Shown in pieces: positions 16,461-25,531 of a stretch of 64,000 bases of DNA (its first letter is position 1; the number at the start of each line of letters is the position of its first letter). Source of the stretch: Treponema denticola (GTDB taxonomy: Bacteria > Spirochaetota > Spirochaetia > Treponematales > Treponemataceae). A program made the translations under genes and the position numbers. Where the stretch lies: contig NZ_CP051302.1 in NCBI RefSeq assembly GCF_024181405.1, positions 2,046,001 to 2,110,000 of the forward strand. Direction: 5' to 3'. The notes under the pieces were generated by a model, which was given only the letters and a program-made list of their open reading frames with translations, was not told the origin of the DNA and searched no databases.

Positions 16461-19262
16461 ATGCAGAATATTATTCTCACAACAAAAAAAATATTTAGAC
16501 TCGCATTTATTTTAATTTTAATCGCGGCAAACTTTATGTCATGTAAAACCGCTCCTGCGAAAGAAGAAACTTTAATTGATCTTATAAAGGCAGGAAAATC
16601 GGAGGAATTACAAGAAAGACTTAACAGCTCTGCCATAAACATGAAGGATGAAGAGGGAAACAGTCTTTTACATATTGCCGCCGTTAAAAACGATCCTATA
16701 ATTGTGCGCCTTTTGATAAACATGGATGCCGATATAGAAGCAAAAAATAACACCGGAGCAACACCTCTTGCAGCAGCTCTAAACAATTCGGCTTATGATG
16801 CCGTTAAGGTTCTGGTTGAATACAATGCAAATATATTTGCTAAAGATAATGAGGGCGAAAAGCCTTTCGATACAGCCTGTAAAAATAATGTTCCCAATTT
16901 AATTTTGACGGCTCAAACCATAAAACAAAAAGATGAAAATCAAGACACAGTCCTGCATCTTGCAGTAAAAGCGATGGATAAACAGCTTACCAAGCAAATT
17001 CTGGCTATTGCCCCCCCTGAAACCGTGTACAATAAAGAAAACTTAAGCCCGCTTGCCATAGCCTACAAACACAATAATGCTGAAGATTCAGCCGAAATTG
17101 CATCCATTCTTTTACTTGCAGGCATACAGCCAATGGGAAAGGATTTTGCTGAATTTGAAACGGCAAGCCTTGCCCGCAACTACTCAATGCGTTTTGCAGA
17201 CGGAGAAACTCTGCTTCATATTTTTGCAAGAAAGGGCTATACCGGATTTTTAAAATTCTTAATTAAAAACAAGGTTCCAATAGATGTAAAGGATATCTCA
17301 AGCTCAACGGCAATGCAGGAAGCCGTTTATAACGGAAATACGGAAGCCGCTATATTGCTATTACAGGCCGGAGCCGATCCAAACAGCCGTAACTCATCCG
17401 GAAACACGGCCCTCCATTTGGTTATGCCGGAGGCCTCACGCTCAAAATTATTTAACGAGCTTATTACTGCAGGAGCCAATCCTAACCTTAAAGATAACTA
17501 CGGAGAAACACCTCTTCATGTTGCTGCACGAATCGGAATGAATGACGATATCCTTGACCAGCTGTTAAAAGCCGGCGCCGACATAAATGAAAGAAATAAA
17601 AAGGGACAAACTCCTCTTATTTTGGCTATCGACAGAAATCAAACACAGCAAGTGGATTTTTTGATAAATCACGGAGCCGATATCCATGCTGAAGACAAGT
17701 CGGGCGAATCCGCCTTTGTCCGTTCCATAAACGCAGGCCTGCCCATGGTAGAGCATGTTGTTACCGAAAAAAACAGCACAGAAAGGGATTCCAACGGATC
17801 TACCCCTCTTCATTTGGCAGTCAGCCACAGGGCAAGCTCCGATATTATTTATTATCTGGTGGAAAAAAAGAGTTTAATAAATACGCGTAATAAATTGGGA
17901 AACACGCCCCTCCATATAGCTGCCGAAAAAAACTACCGCGAAGCGGGAGAAATATTGATAGCAAACAATGCAGATATATTCTATGCCAATCTAAACGGCG
18001 ACAGTCCCTTAAAATTTGCCCTTACCTTACGCGAAGGCAGAGAAGATTGGATGATAAACTCCCACACAATAGGTGCCGGAGACGGAGCAGGGAACACTCC
18101 CCTTCATCTTGCTGCAGAATGGCAGATTTTACCGATGATACCTTATTTAATCGATAAGGGAGCGGATATAAATGCAAGAAATGCAAATAATGAAACGCCT
18201 ATTTTTAACGCAGTCAGAACCGACAGCCCTGAGGCCGTAAAAGCCTTATTAGGTGAAGGCGTATCAAAAAAAGCCGATTTGGATGCAAGGGACTTTTTAG
18301 GAAATACGATTTTACATGCAGCTGTAAGATGGTCTGCATATAAAGCCGCCGATTTTATTTTAAGTAAGGACACGGAAGAATATGTAAGGCTTATAAATGC
18401 AAAAAATCTTGCAGGAAAGACGGTTTTACATGAAGCGGCTAAACAGGGCGAAATAAAATTCATCAATATATTTTTAAAAGCCAAGGTTGACGTAAATGCA
18501 GCCGATGAAACAGGCCGCTCCCCCTTATCCGAAGCCGTACTTGCAAATCAAACTCAAGCTATCGACCTCTTATTAAAAAATGGAGCCTCTCCCGTTCAGC
18601 AGGATATGTACGGAAGAACAGCCCTGCATGAAGCTGTAGAAATTTCGGAAGAAAGCATCATTCTTGTGCGTAATGCAGGAGGCAATCCTTTAGCCAAAGA
18701 CGCCTACGGAAAAACACCTTTTAGCCTCGCTCTGAATAAAAATATAAGAACTGTAGATCTGGTACTCGGCAATGACAGTCTTTTAGCTGACACTGATGGA
18801 GACACACCTCTCCACATAGCAGTAAAGGAAAGAGTAAACCTTGATTATTTCCAAAGAATTATGAAAAAGAAATATCCCGTAAATAAACGAAATAAAAACG
18901 GAGAAACAGCTCTTTTACTTGCAATTCAAAACAGTCAAAAAGAAATAGCACGGGCACTCTTGGCAGGAGGAGCGGATCCTTTTATAGTCAACAATAAGGG
19001 AGTTTCCGCTATAACGGAGATTTTTACGCATCATCCTGACTTCACTCCTATAGCAGCCGAGTTCTCATTAAAGCAAACAGATACACTTGGAGAAGGGATG
19101 CTGCATTACGCCGCAAAATTTGCAGATGTACAAACCTTAAAAGACCTCTTGGCTCTGCCCGGTATAAAGCTTGATGTAAAAAATACGGCAGGAGAAACAC
19201 CTTATCAAGTTGCCCTAAGATGGAATAGAAGCGAAATAGCAGAACTTTTAAAAACGGAATAA
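16461..19262 (+). CDS. Large ankyrin-repeat lipoprotein
   Basis: A 933-residue protein with a lipoprotein signal (lipobox NFMSC, Cys28) and then ankyrin repeats over almost the full remaining length. Repeat cores such as GNTPLHLAAE, GETPLHVAAR, GKTVLHEAAK and GRTALHEAVE recur roughly every 33 residues, about 25 in all, with some degenerate copies. Ankyrin arrays bind other proteins; with a lipid anchor it probably sits in the periplasm or outer membrane. The start has GGGAGG upstream (spacing about 10). The stop is followed by a bidirectional terminator at 19306-19343. No partner is evident nearby. Long ankyrin proteins are common in host-associated bacteria, but a virulence role is not shown here. 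Confidence 0.88.
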   Translation: MQNIILTTKKIFRLAFILILIAANFMSCKTAPAKEETLIDLIKAGKSEELQERLNSSAINMKDEEGNSLLHIAAVKNDPIIVRLLINMDADIEAKNNTGATPLAAALNNSAYDAVKVLVEYNANIFAKDNEGEKPFDTACKNNVPNLILTAQTIKQKDENQDTVLHLAVKAMDKQLTKQILAIAPPETVYNKENLSPLAIAYKHNNAEDSAEIASILLLAGIQPMGKDFAEFETASLARNYSMRFADGETLLHIFARKGYTGFLKFLIKNKVPIDVKDISSSTAMQEAVYNGNTEAAILLLQAGADPNSRNSSGNTALHLVMPEASRSKLFNELITAGANPNLKDNYGETPLHVAARIGMNDDILDQLLKAGADINERNKKGQTPLILAIDRNQTQQVDFLINHGADIHAEDKSGESAFVRSINAGLPMVEHVVTEKNSTERDSNGSTPLHLAVSHRASSDIIYYLVEKKSLINTRNKLGNTPLHIAAEKNYREAGEILIANNADIFYANLNGDSPLKFALTLREGREDWMINSHTIGAGDGAGNTPLHLAAEWQILPMIPYLIDKGADINARNANNETPIFNAVRTDSPEAVKALLGEGVSKKADLDARDFLGNTILHAAVRWSAYKAADFILSKDTEEYVRLINAKNLAGKTVLHEAAKQGEIKFINIFLKAKVDVNAADETGRSPLSEAVLANQTQAIDLLLKNGASPVQQDMYGRTALHEAVEISEESIILVRNAGGNPLAKDAYGKTPFSLALNKNIRTVDLVLGNDSLLADTDGDTPLHIAVKERVNLDYFQRIMKKKYPVNKRNKNGETALLLAIQNSQKEIARALLAGGADPFIVNNKGVSAITEIFTHHPDFTPIAAEFSLKQTDTLGEGMLHYAAKFADVQTLKDLLALPGIKLDVKNTAGETPYQVALRWNRSEIAELLKTE

Positions 19263-19305
19263 AAACCTTTCTAAAACTTAACAAAATTATAGAAAGTACT
19301 TAAAC

Positions 19306-19343
19306 AAAAAGCCGCAATCTTATTTAAGATCGCGGCTTTTTTT
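19306..19343. terminator. Bidirectional terminator between the ankyrin and VWA genes
   Basis: AAAAAGCCGCAATCTTA and the facing AAGATCGCGGCTTTTTTT form a stem with one A/C mismatch; A-run on one side and T-run on the other let it serve both convergent genes. Confidence 0.8.
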
Positions 19344-19355
19344 ATAATCAAAACA

Positions 19356-21572
19356 TTACTTATCGTATTTTATCGACGTCAAGATACTGTTCAATTTTTC
19401 AGTCGGGTTTTCATACTCTCTAAAGGTAAAGTAAACATGATATCCCTTATCCGACACAATGGTAACGGTTTTACCGATACAGTTATTTACAACATTCGAC
19501 TTCTCATATGGGAAGTACTTAGGCTTAAGAATAGCCAGATGATAATCTTGCCCGTCATATCTGACTTGAGCCAAACGTGCAGGGAAAGGAACTAAGAATA
19601 TTAAAAAGTTATCGGTTTTACCTCCGCCCAAAGTCAAGCTCGTACCGGGTTTCATAACATGGATATTACGCCTTCCTATGTTTCTATTTTGATTTAAAAC
19701 ATAAATTTCCGTCATGCCGGATTTATTACGCTTTATTTCTATTGTTTCAAAGAAGTTGGCGGGAGACATATACGTCCCTCTGGGCTCCTTTGCGGCAAAA
19801 GAAGCAGCTAAGACACGCCGGCGTAAAACTTCATCATCCTGTCGTTGTGAGGCAATACGATCTAAATTATCTGCAGAATAAATAGAACCTCCGTCACCCG
19901 CAAAGTTTTTGGTTTCAGAATAGTCGGAATAGATTGATGTATTCGATGAAGCAGAATTAAAGTCATTTAAACGGTTTGCATGATCATCTTCCTCCGAGAG
20001 TTTACGAGGATACCTTTTATCCTCTTCCTGATAATTGATCTGACTGCCTGCAGCCGCATAGCGGACTTGATTGGAGGAAGAGCTTGAACCTCTTCTCCTC
20101 GTAAAGAAGACAATCAAGAATATAAGGAGAAGAAGCAAGATAAGGCCAAGAAGGATAAACCAAAGAGCATTAGAGTTTTTAAGTCTTTGGAAGCTTGTCG
20201 GGAAAACGGCTAAGGAAGTCTCCATAACCTGAGGCAAAACCCTCTTTCCCTCTGCGAATTCAAGCCTCATAATAATATTATAATTACCTTCTTTATATTC
20301 ATCAGGAAGAAGGGCCGAAACTCTGATCGGCACATCCTTTTCGCTTGCCTTTATCTTTGTATTTTGTGAATCAACAGGTATTTTGCTGATATTAACGCCG
20401 TTATCAATAACAATATGAGTTAAATAAAGCTCTACATCTTCATCGGAGTTATTTGTTACCTCAAAAGAAAAAGAAAGTTTATTGCCATGAGCTTCAAGTC
20501 CCTCGTCAGGGAAATTGATTAGAGGCAGGTCTTCCGTATTGTCCGTAATTGTAAATTTTCCATTCTCATCCTTAGGAAGCTCACTGCCTGCGGCTCCCGA
20601 GGCTTCTTTAAAATCCTTTGAAACATCGGTCAGACTGCCCTGTCCTGTTCCGGTATTACCTGAGCCGCCCTGATCGGTACCGGAATTTCCTGAGGTTGAG
20701 CTGCCCCCGCTCGAAGTAGAGCCGGAAGTTCCTGAGGTTGTGCTTCCGCCGGCATAGCCGCCTCCGCTTGAAGTGGAGCCGGAATTTCCTGAAGTTGAAC
20801 CTCCGCCGGCATAGCCGCCCCCGCTCGAAGTAGAGCCGGAAGTTCCTGAGGTTGTGCTTCCGCCGGCATAGCCGCCTCCGCTCGAAGTAGAACCGGAAGT
20901 TCCTGAAGTCGAACTTCCTCCGGTTGAGCCGCCGGCCCCTTGAGAGCCCGAACTACCGCTGCCTGTTCCGGCATATCCGCCACCGGGATTATAAAATTCT
21001 TTGCCGTCCAATCCTCGTATTACGGCATCGGCAGGATAAGGTAGTTTAACATAATAGACCTTCCAGCCTTTTTTTCTTATACTCCCCGCAAGAAGCCCTA
21101 TTTCATTTTTTATCTGATCATCGGTATAATTTTTATAAGGACTTGATTCGGGCGGGTTGAAAATTCCATCCGAAATTATAATCAATATTTTTTCTTTTGT
21201 ATCGGGTAAATTCGAACCGTATTGGCGGGCATATTGAAGACCGGTTAAAAAGTCCGAGCTTTTTCCCAACTGGTATAAAAGCAAAAACCTTGAAACAACT
21301 CGGGACATATCCTTTTCGCTGTTAATTTTTTGCGACATTTCGTAACGGGCATCTGCACTAAAGGATAAAACATGAACCGTATCGCCCTTCCTTACAAATT
21401 TATCGTTAATTTCAGACAAAACACGATTATTAATGTCTTCATAATATGGAAGGATAGTTCCTGACGTATCCATTAAGATTACAATTTCAGCATTTGTCTT
21501 GGCAGTATTTTGAGCAGAAACAGGTATAAAAAGAACAAACAAAAACAAACACAGAGAAACTCTTTTAAACAT
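19356..21572 (-). CDS. VWA-domain membrane protein with Gly/Ser tandem-repeat linker
   Basis: A 738-residue protein starting at ATG 21572, which has AGGAGG 6 nt upstream and opens a clear signal peptide (MFKRVSLCLFLFVLFIPVSAQ). The longer frame to 21641 has neither. A von Willebrand A domain follows, with metal-site DTSGT at Asp35 and IIISDGIF. Residues ~195-310 are a Gly/Ser/Thr-rich repeat. A beta-rich region (~330-460) resembles bacterial Ig-like folds. One membrane segment (~474-497) is followed by a basic stop-transfer RRR. The ~240-residue cytoplasmic part ends in a beta-rich segment. It looks like an envelope sensor or adhesin-like scaffold; ligand and partner are unknown. It lies 70 nt downstream of greA on the same strand. 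Confidence 0.85.
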   Translation of the reverse strand: MFKRVSLCLFLFVLFIPVSAQNTAKTNAEIVILMDTSGTILPYYEDINNRVLSEINDKFVRKGDTVHVLSFSADARYEMSQKINSEKDMSRVVSRFLLLYQLGKSSDFLTGLQYARQYGSNLPDTKEKILIIISDGIFNPPESSPYKNYTDDQIKNEIGLLAGSIRKKGWKVYYVKLPYPADAVIRGLDGKEFYNPGGGYAGTGSGSSGSQGAGGSTGGSSTSGTSGSTSSGGGYAGGSTTSGTSGSTSSGGGYAGGGSTSGNSGSTSSGGGYAGGSTTSGTSGSTSSGGSSTSGNSGTDQGGSGNTGTGQGSLTDVSKDFKEASGAAGSELPKDENGKFTITDNTEDLPLINFPDEGLEAHGNKLSFSFEVTNNSDEDVELYLTHIVIDNGVNISKIPVDSQNTKIKASEKDVPIRVSALLPDEYKEGNYNIIMRLEFAEGKRVLPQVMETSLAVFPTSFQRLKNSNALWFILLGLILLLLLIFLIVFFTRRRGSSSSSNQVRYAAAGSQINYQEEDKRYPRKLSEEDDHANRLNDFNSASSNTSIYSDYSETKNFAGDGGSIYSADNLDRIASQRQDDEVLRRRVLAASFAAKEPRGTYMSPANFFETIEIKRNKSGMTEIYVLNQNRNIGRRNIHVMKPGTSLTLGGGKTDNFLIFLVPFPARLAQVRYDGQDYHLAILKPKYFPYEKSNVVNNCIGKTVTIVSDKGYHVYFTFREYENPTEKLNSILTSIKYDK
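20700..20940 (-). repeat. Tandem repeat of about 57 bp encoding a Gly/Ser/Thr linker
   Basis: About four copies of a ~57-60-bp unit encode variants of GGGYAGGSTTSGTSGSTSS. Units alternate between GTSGST and GNSGST forms, and one carries an extra Gly, so copies have diverged slightly. The high GC of this stretch stands out against the AT-rich surroundings. Copy number could change by slippage or recombination without breaking the frame, since the unit is a multiple of three. Confidence 0.8.
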
Positions 21573-21642
21573 TTTTTTCCTCCTTCGGGATGCAGTTAGA
21601 AGACTTGCATCTCCAAATAAAGATTTGCAAGTCTCAATCAAA

Positions 21643-24348
21643 TTATTTCAAATCCGCGATAGAAATATCTATAATCTTATAGCTCCTTTTTTCGTCATTT
21701 ACTTCAAATTCAACCTCTTCTCCTTTTTTATGGTTAAACAATCCGTTTCCTAAGGGAGACATATAAGAAATTATTCCGTTTGCGGGATCCGATTCCCACG
21801 GTCCTAAAATTGTATACTCTTCTTCTTGATTTGTCAAATTGTTTAGAATTTTTACCTTGCTGCCGAAGTAAACCTTTTTTGCTGTGGCAGTTGTAGGATC
21901 AAAAATCTGAGCTCTGTCAAGTTCATCCTGTAATCTGGTCAAGGCATTTCCTAAGCGGGTTTGTTCTTCTTTTGCAGCCTTATATTCGGCATTTTCCCGC
22001 AAGTCTCCGAGCGAAAGAGCAAAACCGATGTCTTTTGCATTTTGCGGAATTTTGACATCCCTGATTTCGATAAGTTCTTTGTTTTTAAGATCGAGCATCT
22101 TTGCCGTAACGATCAAGCCGTGAACCGTAACACTCTTTTCTTCAATATCAAAGAATTTAAAGTCCTTATGTTTTTCAACAATTTTAGCTCTAATATTCAT
22201 CTTAATTACCGGATCAAGATCTTTTATATCATCGATAAGGGTATAAAGCCTGGTTATTGTATCTACATCGCTTTCCATTATAAAGTTTTGCAAAAGCTCA
22301 TCCTTACCGAATAGGATTGTATGTACTTGATGATTGATTTTTCGGTTTTCGGTTGTATTTCTTCTCGATGCAATTTCACGATATGTAATATCAAGAATAT
22401 GAATAAGCACTATGAGCTGCTGTTCTACGCTGATACCGAGTTCCTTAAACCATTCTTCTTCCTGAATATTTTTAAAGAACCAAATAACGGCACTTCTGTA
22501 TATGCGGTAGTTTTCAAAACAATCCTTTACCAAATTCTTTACATCATCGGTAGAGCCGGCTTCTATCAGAGCATCCAAGATTTCGGAAGATAAAACCGTG
22601 GGGAATAGTCTGGTATATTCTTTTTCCCAATTGGGAATAAGATTTTTTATGTACTTTAAGAATTTCTGACGAAGGGTTTGACCCTTTATCGAAACCTTAT
22701 CCTTTATTTGAGAATATACCTCCATCGGATCTTCGATGCGGCTATAAAGCTCTGCAAAATTATATTGCTTTACGGCCGAGATCTGTTGCTTGTCTGCAAT
22801 AAATTCTTTAACAAGAATATAGGCACAAATAACCAGCTCATTTACCTGGCTGAAGGCTTTTAGGAAGCCTTCAAAATAATCAAGCATTTCGCGGAAGGTA
22901 TCGGATTCGTCATCGCAAGCCTCCGAGGCATCATAGGCATTAAGAAGCTCAATTCTGGCAAAAAAGTTCTTTTGAGCCTTAAATTCGTTTGAAAGCTTTT
23001 CTTCGGCGGCAATTGGACGCTCTCTTACGCTGTAAAAGTCTATATTATCCGGATTGATACCAAACATTGGATTTTCTTTTAAGACTTTTCTAGCCTTTGT
23101 ATTCCAGCTGGTCCACTCACCTGCCGTTAAAAGTGACGGAACAAGTTCCTGCTTAATCCTTTTCATGTCGCAGTTATTGTCAAAACTCTTTATTATAGTC
23201 TTCAATGCCCATTCGGGATCACTCTTTATTTTTTTTGTAAGAATTTCCTTGCTGACAGTAGATTTTAATACCCAGATATGTTCCCTGTCCAATGTTTGGA
23301 GGGCGGTAATACCCATTTTGAGGCTCATGCTATGTCCGCGTTTTTTTGCAAAGTCTATAACCAGGTCATCATCTTTAATTGAGGCAATGCGACCTACACC
23401 CCATGTGCGGTGGAAGACAAAGGAACCCGTATCAAAAGAAATATGTTTTTCAAAGTCGGCAATAGCATCAAATACGGGGCGCCAAGGCTGGCTCAAGTCC
23501 GAAACCTTAATACATTCTGCAAGCTGGCTGTGATCTTTGTACTTATTTTTAAAGCATTCGATAATTTCTTCCCTTGCCCAGTTATCTTTTTCATCATAAG
23601 AAAGAATAAGCTTTAAAATATCGATACAAATATTCCAGTTTTCATTTCCCCTGTAATATTGGTAAACATCCTGCATCAATATGGAATTGCGGCTGTTATC
23701 CATGACACCGGTAATCTTAGCCTGTATACGGAAGAAGAAGTCAATCTCATCGGGGATTAAGGTGACAAGTTTTGACCATATTTCTTTTACACCGTTTATT
23801 TGCTTGCGGTTTATAAAGCGGTACAAGGCTTTTTTATAATATTCTATAGATTTTTCCCTATTTCCGTCTTTTTCATATTTTTCGGCTAAAAGTTTGGCAA
23901 CCTCGGCTTCATCATAATCAACCTTAACCAAGCGTTCCCAAATATCATAAAGGTCTTCACTTCCCGCAGCCTTATAGCATTCAGCCAATGTACGGAGGGC
24001 AAATTTGGATTCTCCGTATTCGAGAACCTTTTTACAAAGATATTCAACTATTTGTGTCCTGTGGTTGTCGGTAAATATTCCGATTAGGCTTACAACATTT
24101 GAATCATCCAAAAGCTGATTTGAAAGAGAAATTATACTTGAAATATAAAGAGCTATTATACTGTTTTTTGTATGTGTTAAATGTTCATCACATATTTGTT
24201 TGATTTCGTCCACAACATTTTCTTTTTTTGCTGTAGATACTAATTTATATAGATCTTCAAAATTCTTTGTTGTGTAGTTGCCTATAGCTGCTCTGGTCCA
24301 TTTTTCTTCATTGAGCATCTCTATCAGTTGTTTTTGTATATCAGCCAT
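21643..24348 (-). CDS. greA: GreA-type transcription factor with very long N-terminal extension
   Basis: A 901-residue protein. Only the last ~155 residues are GreA/GreB: the coiled-coil tip FALSLGDLRENAEYKAAKEEQ (near 775-795, with the acidic Asp and Glu that activate RNA cleavage) and the FKBP-like C-terminal domain (VKILNNLTNQEEEYTILGPWESD..., near 830-901). The ~740 residues before it are helical with TPR-like pieces. Spirochaete GreA proteins of about 900 residues are known, so the fusion is a lineage trait, not an assembly artefact. GreA rescues backtracked RNA polymerase; the extension's role is not known. ATG 24348 has CGGAGG upstream. It is 18 nt from the upstream TPR gene. Confidence 0.9.
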   Translation of the reverse strand: MADIQKQLIEMLNEEKWTRAAIGNYTTKNFEDLYKLVSTAKKENVVDEIKQICDEHLTHTKNSIIALYISSIISLSNQLLDDSNVVSLIGIFTDNHRTQIVEYLCKKVLEYGESKFALRTLAECYKAAGSEDLYDIWERLVKVDYDEAEVAKLLAEKYEKDGNREKSIEYYKKALYRFINRKQINGVKEIWSKLVTLIPDEIDFFFRIQAKITGVMDNSRNSILMQDVYQYYRGNENWNICIDILKLILSYDEKDNWAREEIIECFKNKYKDHSQLAECIKVSDLSQPWRPVFDAIADFEKHISFDTGSFVFHRTWGVGRIASIKDDDLVIDFAKKRGHSMSLKMGITALQTLDREHIWVLKSTVSKEILTKKIKSDPEWALKTIIKSFDNNCDMKRIKQELVPSLLTAGEWTSWNTKARKVLKENPMFGINPDNIDFYSVRERPIAAEEKLSNEFKAQKNFFARIELLNAYDASEACDDESDTFREMLDYFEGFLKAFSQVNELVICAYILVKEFIADKQQISAVKQYNFAELYSRIEDPMEVYSQIKDKVSIKGQTLRQKFLKYIKNLIPNWEKEYTRLFPTVLSSEILDALIEAGSTDDVKNLVKDCFENYRIYRSAVIWFFKNIQEEEWFKELGISVEQQLIVLIHILDITYREIASRRNTTENRKINHQVHTILFGKDELLQNFIMESDVDTITRLYTLIDDIKDLDPVIKMNIRAKIVEKHKDFKFFDIEEKSVTVHGLIVTAKMLDLKNKELIEIRDVKIPQNAKDIGFALSLGDLRENAEYKAAKEEQTRLGNALTRLQDELDRAQIFDPTTATAKKVYFGSKVKILNNLTNQEEEYTILGPWESDPANGIISYMSPLGNGLFNHKKGEEVEFEVNDEKRSYKIIDISIADLK

Positions 24349-24366
24349 AAATCCTCCGAAAATATG

Positions 24367-25305
24367 CTATCTCATATAGCAATTATATATATTTTGATCT
24401 AATACTTTTATCCGCAAAAGCAGGTCATCTATTTTTGACTTGCTTTCATTTACGCTCACATAATGGTCGATCAGCCAAAAATAATGGTTTATTAAACGCG
24501 GAACAAGCTTATGTTTTTGTTCTTGAGAGGCATTTTGAACCTCTCCTTCCATCAAAAAGATATTTTGCTTTAATTGCCCTACTTCAAAGGCCCTGAGCTC
24601 ACGCTTTACATTAAAAACGCCGTCAATAACACCGTAAATAGGCACCCAATCAGCAATATCTTCAACCCTGTAGCCAAGATTATAAACTCTATTAATAAGC
24701 CTGCAAATAATTTCAGACTCAAGAAATTGAAGCTCAATTCCTTCAGGGTCTATAAAAAAGGCTTCCCGAAAAAAAGCTTTTGCAAATTTTATTTCCCCAT
24801 ATAGGGCATAACAATCGGCCAAATCCGCTAAAACCGATCCCGAATTCTTGTCTATCTCGGCGGCATACCTTAAAAAATCAAGAGCCCTTTCATAGTTTCC
24901 GAGAACCTTATAACAAAGGCCTATTTTACGGTAAGGCTCTGCATCAGGCAGCTCCGACTCTTCATTAAATAGATCTGCGTAGAATTCCAAAGCAATCGTA
25001 AAAACGGCACATTTTAAGGAGTATATGATAGATTCTTTTTCTTCTCCCTGACGGTGAATATAAGCTAAAAAAGGCTTCCACTGAGAAATCATCATCTCTG
25101 CCCTTTCTAATGGAGTCGAAGCTTTTTTTGCTTTTTCAAGCTTATCCTCCCAAAACCGCACGCCCTTTAGAGTATAGTCGATTTCTGCATTTTCAAGGTC
25201 ATTCTTCAATAACCTTTCAAGCTCGGCATAGGAACCTCTTAGATCTCCCTGCTTGAGGATGTTTAATGCATTATTCAATTTACTCTGTACGGGTCTTTCA
25301 CTCAT
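24367..25305 (-). CDS. TPR-repeat protein upstream of greA
   Basis: A 312-residue, apparently cytoplasmic protein (no signal peptide or membrane segment). Helical repeats with TPR character are visible at residues ~125-200 (PYRKIGLCYKVLGNYERALDFLRYAAEIDKN, SVLADLADCYALYGEIKFAKAFFREAFFIDPEG). ATG 25305 has GAGG 5 nt upstream. It ends 18 nt before greA, so the two form an operon. TPR proteins are protein-binding scaffolds; a partnership with the TPR-like extension of GreA is a reasonable guess but unproven. Confidence 0.82.
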   Translation of the reverse strand: MSERPVQSKLNNALNILKQGDLRGSYAELERLLKNDLENAEIDYTLKGVRFWEDKLEKAKKASTPLERAEMMISQWKPFLAYIHRQGEEKESIIYSLKCAVFTIALEFYADLFNEESELPDAEPYRKIGLCYKVLGNYERALDFLRYAAEIDKNSGSVLADLADCYALYGEIKFAKAFFREAFFIDPEGIELQFLESEIICRLINRVYNLGYRVEDIADWVPIYGVIDGVFNVKRELRAFEVGQLKQNIFLMEGEVQNASQEQKHKLVPRLINHYFWLIDHYVSVNESKSKIDDLLLRIKVLDQNIYNCYMR

Positions 25306-25531
25306 AATATCCTCAATTTATTATTGTACATAAAAAAGCGATTTTAGTCAATTGAGCGTGAGAACTCATTTTTCTATAATATGGCTTACTCTCTTGAAAA
25401 AATATAAAATTTATGGTAAGTTTATTTATCGGGACTGTTCATTTCCGTTATACGCAGTATGCTTTTAGAATCATATTCTCTTTTTGTAATAGACTTGAAT
25501 AATCCCTAATACTTTTATAAGGACGGTTTTT

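Noticed and set aside
20630..20983. 117-residue Ala/Pro/Glu-rich ORF in another frame of the VWA repeat
   Set aside because: It is an alternative frame of the Gly/Ser tandem repeat on the same strand, without an RBS.
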